Notes under the pieces: model-generated
Seen by the model: only the letters and a program-made list of their open reading frames with translations
Told to the model about the DNA's origin: nothing
Database searches by the model: none
Assembly (NCBI GenBank): GCA_910585285.1
Contig: CAJUDL010000047.1
Coordinates: 1-26,433 of the forward strand
DNA from: an uncultured Muribaculaceae bacterium
GTDB lineage: Bacteria > Bacteroidota > Bacteroidia > Bacteroidales > Muribaculaceae
DNA length: 26,433 bases
Direction of reading: 5' to 3'
Translations under genes and position numbers: made by a program
In this document: positions 1-7,602 of the stretch, piece after piece
Position numbering within the stretch: position 1 is the stretch's first letter
Layout of the letters: each line of letters starts with the position of its first letter

Positions 1-1
1 G

Positions 2-85
2 CGACTTGTGAAACTGAACCAAATAGCCATTCATCAGATGAGCGTACTGGAAAGCGGCGACAACGATAGGAAGTTGCTGAAATGA
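2..85 (+). CDS. 3' end of an unidentified gene (partial)
   Basis: The reading frame starting at base 2 is open for 27 codons and ends with TGA at 83-85. That stop overlaps the ATG of the next gene as ATGA, a common sign of translational coupling. The visible tail is hydrophilic and looks helical (it ends SGDNDRKLLK). Too little is left to assign a family. Its coupling to two small membrane proteins would fit a small regulator controlling them, but that is a guess. Confidence 0.55.
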   Translation, partial: RLVKLNQIAIHQMSVLESGDNDRKLLK

Positions 86-321
86 AAAAGTGGCAGAAGA
101 TATTGGGAGGCACAGTGTTAACCGTTCTGGTATGTGTGGAATTGTTTTTGTTCGGCATATACTATGGTGTGATAAATAGTAGTTTATGTCGGTTGCATCT
201 ACAATACGATTATCCAATAGAAAGCCAACACTTCGCAGTAGATGTGATATCTATAATGATGTGGGGCAACTTAATATTGGCATTATTCCTATTTATCTGC
301 TTATGGAAGAAAGGTGGGTAA
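82..321 (+). CDS. Small two-helix membrane protein, function unknown
   Basis: I do not recognise this 79-aa protein. It has two hydrophobic segments (about residues 8-30 and 56-74) separated by a short polar stretch with the sequence SSLCRLHLQYDYPIESQHF, and ends with the basic tail KKGG. That suggests a hairpin inner-membrane protein with the loop outside. The start overlaps the stop of the upstream gene (ATGA at 82-85), and the next membrane gene begins 3 bases after its stop, so all three are probably co-transcribed and co-translated. The stretch looks more AT-rich than the core genes downstream, which may mean accessory DNA. No enzymatic motif is visible. Confidence 0.6.
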   Translation: MKKWQKILGGTVLTVLVCVELFLFGIYYGVINSSLCRLHLQYDYPIESQHFAVDVISIMMWGNLILALFLFICLWKKGG

Positions 322-324
322 GAA

Positions 325-666
325 ATGAAACTGACCGATAAACGATTTTGGATAGCATGGGGAGTGTTGCTCGTTCTCATGGTCGGGTGTTGTTTGTCCG
401 AGGGCTGGAGTGAAGATACAGCACTGCTTGGCGGAACTTATGCGCTGTCGCTGTTATCGACTTGGCTATGCCATAGAGTTAGACCAAAAGTTGCCTATGG
501 CAATTTGATTATGATGATTGTCTATAATGCGATATTGGCTTACAATCTTGTCTTTAACAGTCGATACGGTAGCGGAATGACATGGTGGTTTTATGCACTG
601 ATCCTAAACACTTTCCATTCAATAGCATTGCTAATATTCTCAATTGTGAGTAAAAGAAAATATTGA
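325..666 (+). CDS. Small multi-pass membrane protein, function unknown
   Basis: A 113-aa hydrophobic protein that I cannot place in a family. Probable membrane segments lie at about residues 9-26, 33-50, 57-77 and 86-107, and it ends in the basic tail SKRKY, consistent with a four-helix inner-membrane protein. It starts 3 bases after the previous small membrane gene, so the two probably work together, for example as a two-component membrane complex or as a target of the regulator-like gene upstream. There is no clear terminator after it; 140 bases separate it from the convergent cdaA gene. Confidence 0.6.
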   Translation: MKLTDKRFWIAWGVLLVLMVGCCLSEGWSEDTALLGGTYALSLLSTWLCHRVRPKVAYGNLIMMIVYNAILAYNLVFNSRYGSGMTWWFYALILNTFHSIALLIFSIVSKRKY

Positions 667-806
667 AATAAATATTATTCTGAATTATGGTTCTAACAGA
701 AAACGACCAATCTTCTGCACTGACATATTTGATAAATGTGTATGAGAATTACTTTAATCAGGAACGTAATAATAACAATGAATATCAGTTAGGGCTTTTG
801 TGAATA

Positions 807-1580
807 TTATTTAAGCGCACTGGAGAGGATGTGTTCGAGGTCCATCGCGGAGATCTTTACGCTCAGCGAGCCGTCGCGAGCGACGGAGATGTTGCCGGTT
901 TCCTCACTTACTATCACGCAGATGGCATCTGTCACCTGACACATACCCAATGCAGCACGATGACGGAGACCCAGACTTTTGGGGATGTTCATATCATGAC
1001 TGACCGGAAGAATGCAACCTACGGATTTTATTCTGTGGTCGGCTATTATCATCGCTCCGTCGTGAAGCGGTGAATTCTTGAAGAAGATATTCTCTATCAA
1101 CCTCACGTTGATGTCAGCATCTATGATATCTCCGGTCTTTTCATAATCACCCAACGGCACCTTGCGCTGGAACACAATGAGCGCTCCCGTCTTGGATTTC
1201 GACATTGACATGCAGGCATAAACCACACTCATCACCCGCGAGTGTTCCGTCTCCTCATCCTCTTCATGATGGCGGAAAAGCTTTCGGAAAACTGTCCAAC
1301 GCCCGCGGCTACCTATGTCTATAAGAAAACGTTTTATCTGATCCTGAAAAAGGATAACAAGCACTATAAGACCTATGCTCATGAACTTATCGACAATCGT
1401 GCCGGTGAGGCGCATGTCGAAGATCTCAAAAGATATGACCCAGATTGCGATGAAAGCGAGCACACCGTAAAACAGCGATAAAGTTCCGCTGTTTTTCATA
1501 AGCCTATAGAGATAGTAGAGCATCAACGCCACTATCAGTATATCAACTATATCTTTTATTCCAAAATTAATCATAGTCAT
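807..1580 (-). CDS. cdaA: Diadenylate cyclase CdaA (c-di-AMP synthase)
   Basis: A 257-aa membrane-bound diadenylate cyclase that condenses two ATP into cyclic di-AMP, a messenger for osmotic and cell-wall homeostasis. Three N-terminal hydrophobic segments (about 10-27, 35-52, 66-80) lead into the DAC domain. That domain shows the family motifs DGA (174-176, in SPLHDGAMII) and RHR (206-208, in GLRHRAALG). Length and layout are typical of the CdaA/YbbP group rather than DisA. It starts 7 bases after the folP stop, so the two are probably co-transcribed from upstream of folP. The CdaR-type partner gene found beside cdaA in Firmicutes is not next to it here. Confidence 0.96.
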   Translation of the reverse strand: MTMINFGIKDIVDILIVALMLYYLYRLMKNSGTLSLFYGVLAFIAIWVISFEIFDMRLTGTIVDKFMSIGLIVLVILFQDQIKRFLIDIGSRGRWTVFRKLFRHHEEDEETEHSRVMSVVYACMSMSKSKTGALIVFQRKVPLGDYEKTGDIIDADINVRLIENIFFKNSPLHDGAMIIADHRIKSVGCILPVSHDMNIPKSLGLRHRAALGMCQVTDAICVIVSEETGNISVARDGSLSVKISAMDLEHILSSALK

Positions 1581-1587
1581 GTATATT

Positions 1588-2439
1588 TCATTCGGCAGTT
1601 GGAAGCTGAGATACGAGTTTTATTGCCTCCACCGCGTTTCGCACATCATGAACCCGAAGAATATCCGCACCGTTGAGAAGCGCTATAGTGTTGAGCACTG
1701 TCGTGCCGTTTGCCGCATTATCCGGAGTTATCCCCAGTGGTTTCCAGATCATGGTTTTCCTTGATATCCCGACAAGCACGGGAGCTCCGATTATCTTGAA
1801 TTCCTTAAGATCGGAAAGCAACTGATAATTCTGCTCTACAGTCTTTGCAAAACCGAAACCGGGATCAATCACTACATCCCTTACTCCTTTTTGACGCAAC
1901 TGCGCTGTCTTCTCAGCGAGAGCCGAAAGAGTTTCAGCTGTTACATCCTTGTAATCGGTGAGGCTACCCATTGTCTTGGGATTTCCACGCATATGCATAA
2001 GCACATACGGCACATTAAGATCCGTCACAGTATCCCACATCTCAGGGTCAAGATCTCCACCGGCAATATCATTGATTATTCCTACATTCCACTCTTCGAC
2101 GCAGCGACGCGCAACGTCAGCCCGGAATGTATCAACCGACACCACGGCATCCTCCTTCACCTTGCGGATTGCCTCAAGACCGCGGGCAAGACGGGAATAC
2201 TCTTCATCAGGTGTCACTTCATCCGCCCCTGGGCGTGACGAATATCCACCGATATCAAGGATATCCGCTCCTTCGGCAAGCATTGTCCGCACCCTTTCCG
2301 TTATCTCTTCAGATCCGGAGACACGACTACCGGCAAAAAAACTGTCGGGAGTGACATTCACAATGCCCATCACTTTCGGCACGTCGAAAGTGATAAGTCT
2401 GCCATCTATGTCTATTGATGTAACTATATCGTAATTCAT
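1588..2439 (-). CDS. folP: Dihydropteroate synthase
   Basis: FolP joins p-aminobenzoate to hydroxymethyl-dihydropterin pyrophosphate in folate synthesis and is the target of sulfonamides. The 283-aa protein shows the family signatures in order: GIVNVTPDSF near residues 25-34, DIGGYSSRPGA near 62-72, a Mg/pterin-region LMHMRGNPKTM near 147, DPGFGF near 192 and GISRK near 225. It is a complete TIM-barrel enzyme of the usual length. It lies directly upstream of cdaA (7-base gap). The region between it and the divergent rplS (2440-2670) must hold its promoter; I see only a weak match on the minus strand (complement of 2492-2499). Confidence 0.97.
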   Translation of the reverse strand: MNYDIVTSIDIDGRLITFDVPKVMGIVNVTPDSFFAGSRVSGSEEITERVRTMLAEGADILDIGGYSSRPGADEVTPDEEYSRLARGLEAIRKVKEDAVVSVDTFRADVARRCVEEWNVGIINDIAGGDLDPEMWDTVTDLNVPYVLMHMRGNPKTMGSLTDYKDVTAETLSALAEKTAQLRQKGVRDVVIDPGFGFAKTVEQNYQLLSDLKEFKIIGAPVLVGISRKTMIWKPLGITPDNAANGTTVLNTIALLNGADILRVHDVRNAVEAIKLVSQLPTAE

Positions 2440-2531
2440 CTTTTTAGCATGTAATCACTCCGGTGGAACGTCTGAGAGAATTAATCTTTGGCGAAATTAA
2501 CAAAAAACTTTCATAATTAAAATAAAAGTTG

Positions 2532-2539
2532 TAATTTTG
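2532..2539 (+). promoter_or_regulatory. Putative -7 element of the rplS promoter
   Basis: TAATTTTG followed by C matches the Bacteroidota -7 consensus TAnnTTTG. The matching -33 region about 20 bases upstream is only CTTTC, so the assignment rests mainly on the -7 box and its place in front of rplS. It predicts an RNA start near 2546 and a leader of about 125 bases. Confidence 0.55.
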
Positions 2540-2582
2540 CAGTCGGTTTTGCAATCTCTGATAAGACGGGATAGAAAATTCT

Positions 2583-2613
2583 CTCTCCGGAGAGGTTGAA
2601 AGGGGCTGTCCCC
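2583..2613 (+). promoter_or_regulatory. Two adjacent hairpins in the rplS leader
   Basis: CTCTCCGGAGAG (2583-2594) is a perfect 12-base palindrome, and GGGG-CTGT-CCCC (2602-2613) is a compact GC hairpin right after it. Both lie in the predicted untranslated leader between the -7 box and the L19 start. Leaders of ribosomal protein genes often carry autoregulatory structures; that role is inferred here. Confidence 0.4.
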
Positions 2614-2670
2614 CGCGCCCGATTTAGGAAGCTTATTTATATTGCAAATAATTTAAACGTCATAACAAAA

Positions 2671-3042
2671 ATGGATTTAATCAAAATTGCAGAGGAGGCA
2701 TTTGCCACTCCCAAGAAAGAGTTCGACTCATTTGGCCCCGGTGACACAGTGACTGTGGCATATCGTATCAAAGAGGGTAACAAGGAGCGTATCCAGCAGT
2801 ATCGCGGTGTCGTTATCAAGATCAATGGTCAGGGCGACAAAAAACGTTTCACTGTCCGTAAGATTTCAGATGGTATCGGCGTTGAGCGTATCTTCCCTAT
2901 GGAATCTCCATTCATCGAGTCGATCACAGTTATGAAATACGGCAAAGTGCGCCGTGCTAAGCTTTATTACCTCCGCAACCTTACAGGTAAGAAAGCACGC
3001 ATCAAAGAGCGCTATGTCAAGAAAGACAAGGAGAACAACTAA
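2671..3042 (+). CDS. rplS: 50S ribosomal protein L19 (bL19)
   Basis: bL19 sits at the interface of the two ribosomal subunits. From ATG 2671 the protein has 123 aa and starts MDLIKIAEEAFATPKKEF, the normal beginning of Bacteroidota L19. A longer in-frame reading from TTG 2596 would add 25 residues that do not look like L19 and would run through the leader hairpins, so I reject it. The body carries family sequences such as FGPGDTVTVAYRIKEG, QQYRGVVI, GIGVERIFP and KVRRAKLYYLRNL, with the usual basic C-terminus. It is monocistronic, with its own leader and a strong terminator 24 bases downstream. Confidence 0.96.
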   Translation: MDLIKIAEEAFATPKKEFDSFGPGDTVTVAYRIKEGNKERIQQYRGVVIKINGQGDKKRFTVRKISDGIGVERIFPMESPFIESITVMKYGKVRRAKLYYLRNLTGKKARIKERYVKKDKENN

Positions 3043-3066
3043 TTTTCTCCTCGAAAATCGAATATA

Positions 3067-3100
3067 CAACCCGTCCTTTTCAGGGCGGGTTGTTATTTTG
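3067..3100 (+). terminator. Rho-independent terminator of rplS
   Basis: A 10-bp stem (3067-3076 with 3083-3092, one G-U pair) with a 6-base loop is followed by TTATTTT. It sits just after rplS and just before the gpmI promoter, whose -33 TTG (3090-3092) lies in the descending arm. Confidence 0.85.
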
Positions 3101-3120
3101 AGAAAAAATAGCTAATTTTG
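3090..3120 (+). promoter_or_regulatory. gpmI promoter (Bacteroidota type)
   Basis: TTG at 3090-3092, 20 bases, then TAATTTTG at 3113-3120. The spacing matches the Bacteroidota sigma consensus. It predicts an RNA start near 3127 and a leader of about 87 bases that contains the inverted repeats at 3138-3173. Confidence 0.65.
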
Positions 3121-3137
3121 CGTTATAACAAATGGAG

Positions 3138-3173
3138 TCAACTTTCGCAAGCGTAAAGTTGAAACTTGCGAAA
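3138..3173 (+). promoter_or_regulatory. Two mutually exclusive hairpins in the gpmI leader
   Basis: Hairpin A pairs TCAACTTT (3138-3145) with AAAGTTGA (3155-3162), extended by CG/CG with one bulge. Hairpin B pairs TTTCGCAAG (3143-3151) with CTTGCGAAA (3165-3173). They share bases 3143-3151, so only one can form at a time. No known riboswitch class is recognised. Confidence 0.45.
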
Positions 3174-3213
3174 CTTAAATGAGTTGATATTAAATTAAGA
3201 ATACAAACATATC

Positions 3214-4725
3214 ATGTCAAAAAAAGCATTATTGATTATCCTTGACGGATATGGTATCGGAGATCATAAGAAAGACGATGCCATCTTTAACACCCCAACC
3301 CCATACATGGACAGCCTCGTGGCTGAGTATCCTCATTCCAAACTTCAGGCAAGTGGCGAGAACGTTGGTTTGCCCGACGGACAGATGGGTAATTCGGAAG
3401 TAGGTCACCTCAACATCGGGGCAGGTCGTGTGGTTTACCAGGATCTTGTTAAAATAAACCGCGCAATTGCCGACGGTTCATTTGCGGAAAACCCCGAAAT
3501 CAAAAGTGCCTTCTCTTACGCTCAGAAAAACGGAGTGCCCATTCACTTCATGGGACTTTGCTCTGCCGGTGGCGTGCATTCCTCTTTAGGTCATCTTTAT
3601 GCTCTTTGCGACACCGCCAAGGCATACGGACTTGAGAAAGTATTCATCCATGCATTCATGGATGGCCGTGACACCGACCCCAAGAGCGGGGCTGGTTTCC
3701 TTCAGGAAATCCAGGATCATTGCAAACAAAGCGCAGGCACTATCGCAAGCGTTGTGGGACGCTATTATGCGATGGATCGCGACCACCGCTGGGAACGCGT
3801 TAAAGAGGCTTACAACCTCCTTGTATACGGTGAGGGCAAACATGCCGACAATGTGGTGAAGGCTGTAGAAGAGTCTTATGCCGAAGGCGTGACAGACGAA
3901 TTCATCAAACCGATCGTCAACGACCTTGTTGACGGACGCATCGGTGCCGGACACGTTGTTATCTTCTTCAACTATCGCAACGACCGTGCAAAAGAGCTTA
4001 CAACCGTGCTCACACAGCACTCTGAAGACGGCATGAACCCGATTCCGGATCTTCAGTATTATTGCATGACTCCCTACGACGATTCTTTCAAGGGAGTGCA
4101 CATCATCTTTACAAAATCTGATGTGCCCGACACATTGGGCGAGTATCTGTCAAACATGGGCAAGAAACAGCTTCATATCGCTGAAACCGAGAAGTACGCC
4201 CACGTTACATTCTTCTTCAATGGAGGCAAAGAAGAGCCATTTCCCGGAGAAGACCGTATTCTTGTGCCATCGCCCAAGGTTGCAACCTATGACCTGCAAC
4301 CGGAAATGAGCGCACCTGAAGTAACCGAGAAACTCGTTGCGCAAATCGACACGGAGAAATATGATTTCATCGTGGTGAACTTTGCAAACGGTGACATGGT
4401 AGGACACACCGGTGTTTATCCAGCTATCGAAAAAGCTGTAGCCACTCTCGACACTTGCGTAGAAAAAGTGGTTGAAGCTGCGAAAAAACATGGCTACGAA
4501 ACCATCATCATTGCCGACCATGGCAATGCAGACCATGCCCTCAATGATGACGGAACGCCTAACACTGCTCATTCGCTTAATCCCGTGCCTTTCATTTATA
4601 TAGGGTCTCATAAAGATGCAAAAGTGAAAGATGGCAGACTTGCAGATGTCGCTCCCTCCCTTCTAAAACTCATGGAACTTCCCCAGCCCAAAGACATGAC
4701 AGGAGAAGACCTCATAGAATTCTGA
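3214..4725 (+). CDS. gpmI: 2,3-bisphosphoglycerate-independent phosphoglycerate mutase
   Basis: GpmI interconverts 3- and 2-phosphoglycerate in glycolysis using two Mn ions and a phosphoserine intermediate. The 503 aa are full length for the family. Visible motifs: ILDGYG (metal Asp11), GNSEVGHLNIGAGR with the nucleophile Ser61, GGVHSS with His122, DGRDTDPKSG near 150, RYYAMDRDHRWER near 183, NGDMVGHTG near 394, ADHGNADH near 432 and TAHSLNPVPF near 449. The usual SDGGVHS stretch reads SAGGVHS here, an Asp-to-Ala change worth noting but not in a metal ligand. It has its own promoter and a strong terminator, so it is probably a single-gene unit with possible leader control. Confidence 0.97.
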   Translation: MSKKALLIILDGYGIGDHKKDDAIFNTPTPYMDSLVAEYPHSKLQASGENVGLPDGQMGNSEVGHLNIGAGRVVYQDLVKINRAIADGSFAENPEIKSAFSYAQKNGVPIHFMGLCSAGGVHSSLGHLYALCDTAKAYGLEKVFIHAFMDGRDTDPKSGAGFLQEIQDHCKQSAGTIASVVGRYYAMDRDHRWERVKEAYNLLVYGEGKHADNVVKAVEESYAEGVTDEFIKPIVNDLVDGRIGAGHVVIFFNYRNDRAKELTTVLTQHSEDGMNPIPDLQYYCMTPYDDSFKGVHIIFTKSDVPDTLGEYLSNMGKKQLHIAETEKYAHVTFFFNGGKEEPFPGEDRILVPSPKVATYDLQPEMSAPEVTEKLVAQIDTEKYDFIVVNFANGDMVGHTGVYPAIEKAVATLDTCVEKVVEAAKKHGYETIIIADHGNADHALNDDGTPNTAHSLNPVPFIYIGSHKDAKVKDGRLADVAPSLLKLMELPQPKDMTGEDLIEF

Positions 4726-4738
4726 TAATTTTTAAGAC

Positions 4739-4798
4739 AAGGTCCTTGGGTTCTAAAGATCATTAATGGTCTCGGCAACTCAAGGACCTTTATATTTT
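4739..4798 (+). terminator. Rho-independent terminator after gpmI
   Basis: A 14-bp stem (4739-4752 with 4777-4790, one G-U pair) encloses a 24-base loop and is followed by TATATTTTTT. It ends only about 22 bases before the ATG of the next gene, in which I see no separate promoter, so it may also act as a partial terminator or attenuator. Confidence 0.8.
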
Positions 4799-4821
4799 TT
4801 AGCACCTCATATTCAAATACT

Positions 4822-6402
4822 ATGAAGAAGATCTTAATGGCACTTGCTCTTTTAGCCGGAGGCGCGTATGCTCTCTCCGCTGAAGATCTTGTGATCCTTA
4901 CTACCAATGACACCCATTCGAATATAGACTTTGACAATAATGGCCACGGAGGCATACTTCCACGTAAGGCAATAATCGATTCAGTCCGCAAAGCGGAAAA
5001 AAATGTCATACTCGTGGATGCCGGCGATATGGTGCAAGGCTCTCTCTATTTCAAATATTTCAAGGGCGATGTTGAATATCCGATATTCAACATGATGGAT
5101 TACGACATCCGTATTCTCGGGAATCACGAATTCGACAACGGACTCGAAGAGCTCGCAGCGCACTGGAAAAACGTAAAAGGCAGCAGACTCTCCGCCAACT
5201 ATGACTTCAAAGGCACATCTGCCGAAGGTCTCTTCCAACCATACATTATCAAAAAGATAGGGAAAAAGAAAATCGGATTCATCGGCATAAACGTTGATCC
5301 TGCAAGCTTAATATCCAAAGAGAATTATGCAGGAATGCAATATAAAGATGCCATTGCCACTGCGAATTCCGTAGCGGAGATGCTGCGCAAACAAAAGAAA
5401 TGCGACCTCATTGTGGCTGTAACGCATATCGGTTACGAAGCCATTCCCGGAAAGGCATCAGATATGGATCTGGCGCGCCAGAGTAAGGACATCGATATTA
5501 TCATAGGCGGACATTCCCACACATTCGTCGACCCCAAGACTCCAGACAAGACTCCTTACTGGATAGAGAATGCCATAGGCAAACCGGTGCTCGTGACGCA
5601 GACAGGCAAATACGGTCGCAACGTCGGGTATATAAAGATAGACCTTGACGATATAAAGGATCACGATTTCGATTATGAATATATCCCCGTAACCGACCGA
5701 TTCTCTCCGGAAGCCTACGACAAAAACATACAGAACTTTCTCGCTCCCTACAGGCATGTAGTAGACTCTGTGAATTCAAATATCATAGCATGGAGCGTAC
5801 AAGACATGACAAACAACACTCGTGTCGGCGCATACCCGAACTGGACAGCTGATTTCGGACTTGCCACAGCACGTTTGGTTGCAGACAGTATCCGTGCGTC
5901 AGGGAAAGATTTCCCAAATGTAGATTTATCTATAATGAATGTGGGTGGAATCCGCCAGCCAATCGCAAAAGGCGCGATCACAGAGGGGCAGATATTATCC
6001 ACCTTCCCTTTCTCCAACAGTATGACCATCATAAGCATCAAAGGGACGGATATCATCGATGCCTTAAGGGTGGCAGCTGCCAAGGGTGGCGAAGCGATAA
6101 GCGGAAACATGCGCGTTGTCACAGATGGGAAAGGGAAACTGCTCAAAGTAATCGTCAATGGCGAGCCGATGGATCCTGAAAAGGAATATGTCGTATCCAC
6201 AATTGATTATGTTGCACACGGCAACGACGATCTGGTGACAATGGCAAACAACACCGAACTGTGGCGAGGAAAACATGAGATGTGCCAAGATGTGCTCAGA
6301 TACCTAAAACATCAGACCTCACTTGGAATTCCCATAAGTGCTGACCCGTTCAGCCGTTTTGTGGAGGATGTCAATATAGAAATCAATCAGGCAAAAAAAT
6401 GA
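4822..6402 (+). CDS. Exported 5'-nucleotidase/metallophosphatase (UshA family)
   Basis: A secreted two-domain nucleotidase expected to hydrolyse nucleotides or UDP-sugars outside the cytoplasm. Residues 1-20 form a signal peptide (MKKILMALALLAGGAYALSA). The N-terminal calcineurin-like domain shows all the metal motifs: TNDTHS (28-33), DAGDMVQGS (66-74), GNHEFDNG (100-107), THIGYE near 203 and GGHSHT near 231. The C-terminal 5'-nucleotidase domain shows NVGGIRQPI and TFPFSNSMTIISIKG. At 526 aa it is one full-length protein, whereas many Bacteroidales carry the two domains as separate genes. Its stop overlaps the start of the GH3 gene (ATGA, 6399-6402). Substrate is not certain from sequence. 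Confidence 0.9.
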   Translation: MKKILMALALLAGGAYALSAEDLVILTTNDTHSNIDFDNNGHGGILPRKAIIDSVRKAEKNVILVDAGDMVQGSLYFKYFKGDVEYPIFNMMDYDIRILGNHEFDNGLEELAAHWKNVKGSRLSANYDFKGTSAEGLFQPYIIKKIGKKKIGFIGINVDPASLISKENYAGMQYKDAIATANSVAEMLRKQKKCDLIVAVTHIGYEAIPGKASDMDLARQSKDIDIIIGGHSHTFVDPKTPDKTPYWIENAIGKPVLVTQTGKYGRNVGYIKIDLDDIKDHDFDYEYIPVTDRFSPEAYDKNIQNFLAPYRHVVDSVNSNIIAWSVQDMTNNTRVGAYPNWTADFGLATARLVADSIRASGKDFPNVDLSIMNVGGIRQPIAKGAITEGQILSTFPFSNSMTIISIKGTDIIDALRVAAAKGGEAISGNMRVVTDGKGKLLKVIVNGEPMDPEKEYVVSTIDYVAHGNDDLVTMANNTELWRGKHEMCQDVLRYLKHQTSLGIPISADPFSRFVEDVNIEINQAKK

Positions 6403-7601
6403 AAACAACCGGTTTCTGCGTTTCTGTCATGGCAGTTCTGCTTCTTTTGGGAAGCGGATGCGCACCGAAACGGCAGGAACCGAAAGAAGAGCCGACAAAG
6501 ACGATTGTCAAGAGCGATCTTACGGAATATGCATACCACTGCGCCGATTCCGCTATAATGTCGATGAGCCGAGAGCGGAAAGCGGCGCAGCTCTTTATGC
6601 CGGCAGTATATTCCACGGCAGATCCCTATTCACTTTCCAGAATCAAGGAATACGCCGATATGGGAGTCGGAGGCATCATCCTCCTCAAAGGAGATGCAAG
6701 ATCCGCTTCAATAATAGCAGATTCTCTGAGCAAATGGTCTTTCATTCCTCCGTTTGTGGCAATCGATGCGGAATGGGGACTTGCTATGCGTCTTAAAGAC
6801 GCGCCTGAATTCCCAGTCAATTCACGCATATCGGAAGACGCAGACGAAGAGATCCTTTATGAATATGGCAGCGAGATGGCACGCGAATGCCGCCGCATAG
6901 GCATAAACATGGTGCTCGGACCTGTGCTCGACATAACTTCGGAAGGAACATATATCGGACGCCGTTCATTCGGCACAGACCCACAACGGGTATCTACCCT
7001 TTCCATTGCATACGCCCGTGGACTCGAAAGCGGCAACATTGTTAGCGTGGCAAAACATTTTCCCGGACACGGAGCAGCGCGGGGCGACAGCCATCGCACC
7101 AAACCGAATATCGAACGTAGCCTCCAGAGCCTTGACAGCATTGACCTCCTACCGTTCCGGAAGTATATTGAACAACGCCTTTCCGGCATCATGATCGGAC
7201 ACATGTCATTTCCTGCAATTGATCCGGAAATGCTGCCTGCCGCAGTGTCGAAACCGGTAATCAGCGACCTGCTACGCACAGATCTCGGATTCGACGGGCT
7301 GGTTCTTACAGATGCCATGAATATGTTGGGAGCTGAAGGCTATGGCGCGGACAAGGCAATCGAGGCTGGAGCCGACATGATTCTCGCCCCGGCAGATACG
7401 CGGCGCGAAATCAAGAATATAATCGCAGCAATTGAACGGGAAGACATAACAGAAAACGACATAGACATTCATCTACGTCGAATATTATTCAAGAAATACC
7501 TGCTTAAAGCCGGATACAATCCGGAAACCGGCAGAACTGACAGCATACCGGTTGACTTGAATTCTCCGGAAGCCATGCGTATTCGCAACAGATTACGCTG
7601 A
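6399..7601 (+). CDS. GH3 family beta-N-acetylhexosaminidase-like lipoprotein (NagZ-like)
   Basis: A 400-aa glycoside hydrolase family 3 enzyme. The N-terminus has a lipoprotein signal with lipobox LGSGC (lipidated Cys21), so it is anchored in the envelope rather than cytosolic as in E. coli NagZ. The NagZ-type signature KHFPGHG (219-225) followed by D230-S231-H232 supplies the acid/base Asp-His dyad, and D305 in LTDAMNM is the expected nucleophile. GRRSFG and GIMIGHMSFP are further family sequences. Expected work: removing beta-1,4-N-acetylglucosamine from muropeptides or host glycans. It is translationally coupled to the upstream nucleotidase by a 4-base overlap. Its stop lies one base from the stop of convergent radC. 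Confidence 0.9.
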   Translation: MKTTGFCVSVMAVLLLLGSGCAPKRQEPKEEPTKTIVKSDLTEYAYHCADSAIMSMSRERKAAQLFMPAVYSTADPYSLSRIKEYADMGVGGIILLKGDARSASIIADSLSKWSFIPPFVAIDAEWGLAMRLKDAPEFPVNSRISEDADEEILYEYGSEMARECRRIGINMVLGPVLDITSEGTYIGRRSFGTDPQRVSTLSIAYARGLESGNIVSVAKHFPGHGAARGDSHRTKPNIERSLQSLDSIDLLPFRKYIEQRLSGIMIGHMSFPAIDPEMLPAAVSKPVISDLLRTDLGFDGLVLTDAMNMLGAEGYGADKAIEAGADMILAPADTRREIKNIIAAIEREDITENDIDIHLRRILFKKYLLKAGYNPETGRTDSIPVDLNSPEAMRIRNRLR

Positions 7602-7602
7602 A

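Noticed and set aside
687..803. 38-codon open frame MVLTENDQSS... ending 4 bases before the cdaA stop
   Set aside because: Short, polar, Asn-rich end, no promoter or known family; probably chance in AT-rich intergenic DNA.
2596..2670. N-terminal extension of L19 from TTG 2596
   Set aside because: Adds 25 residues not typical of L19 and overlaps the leader hairpins; the ATG at 2671 gives the normal L19 start.
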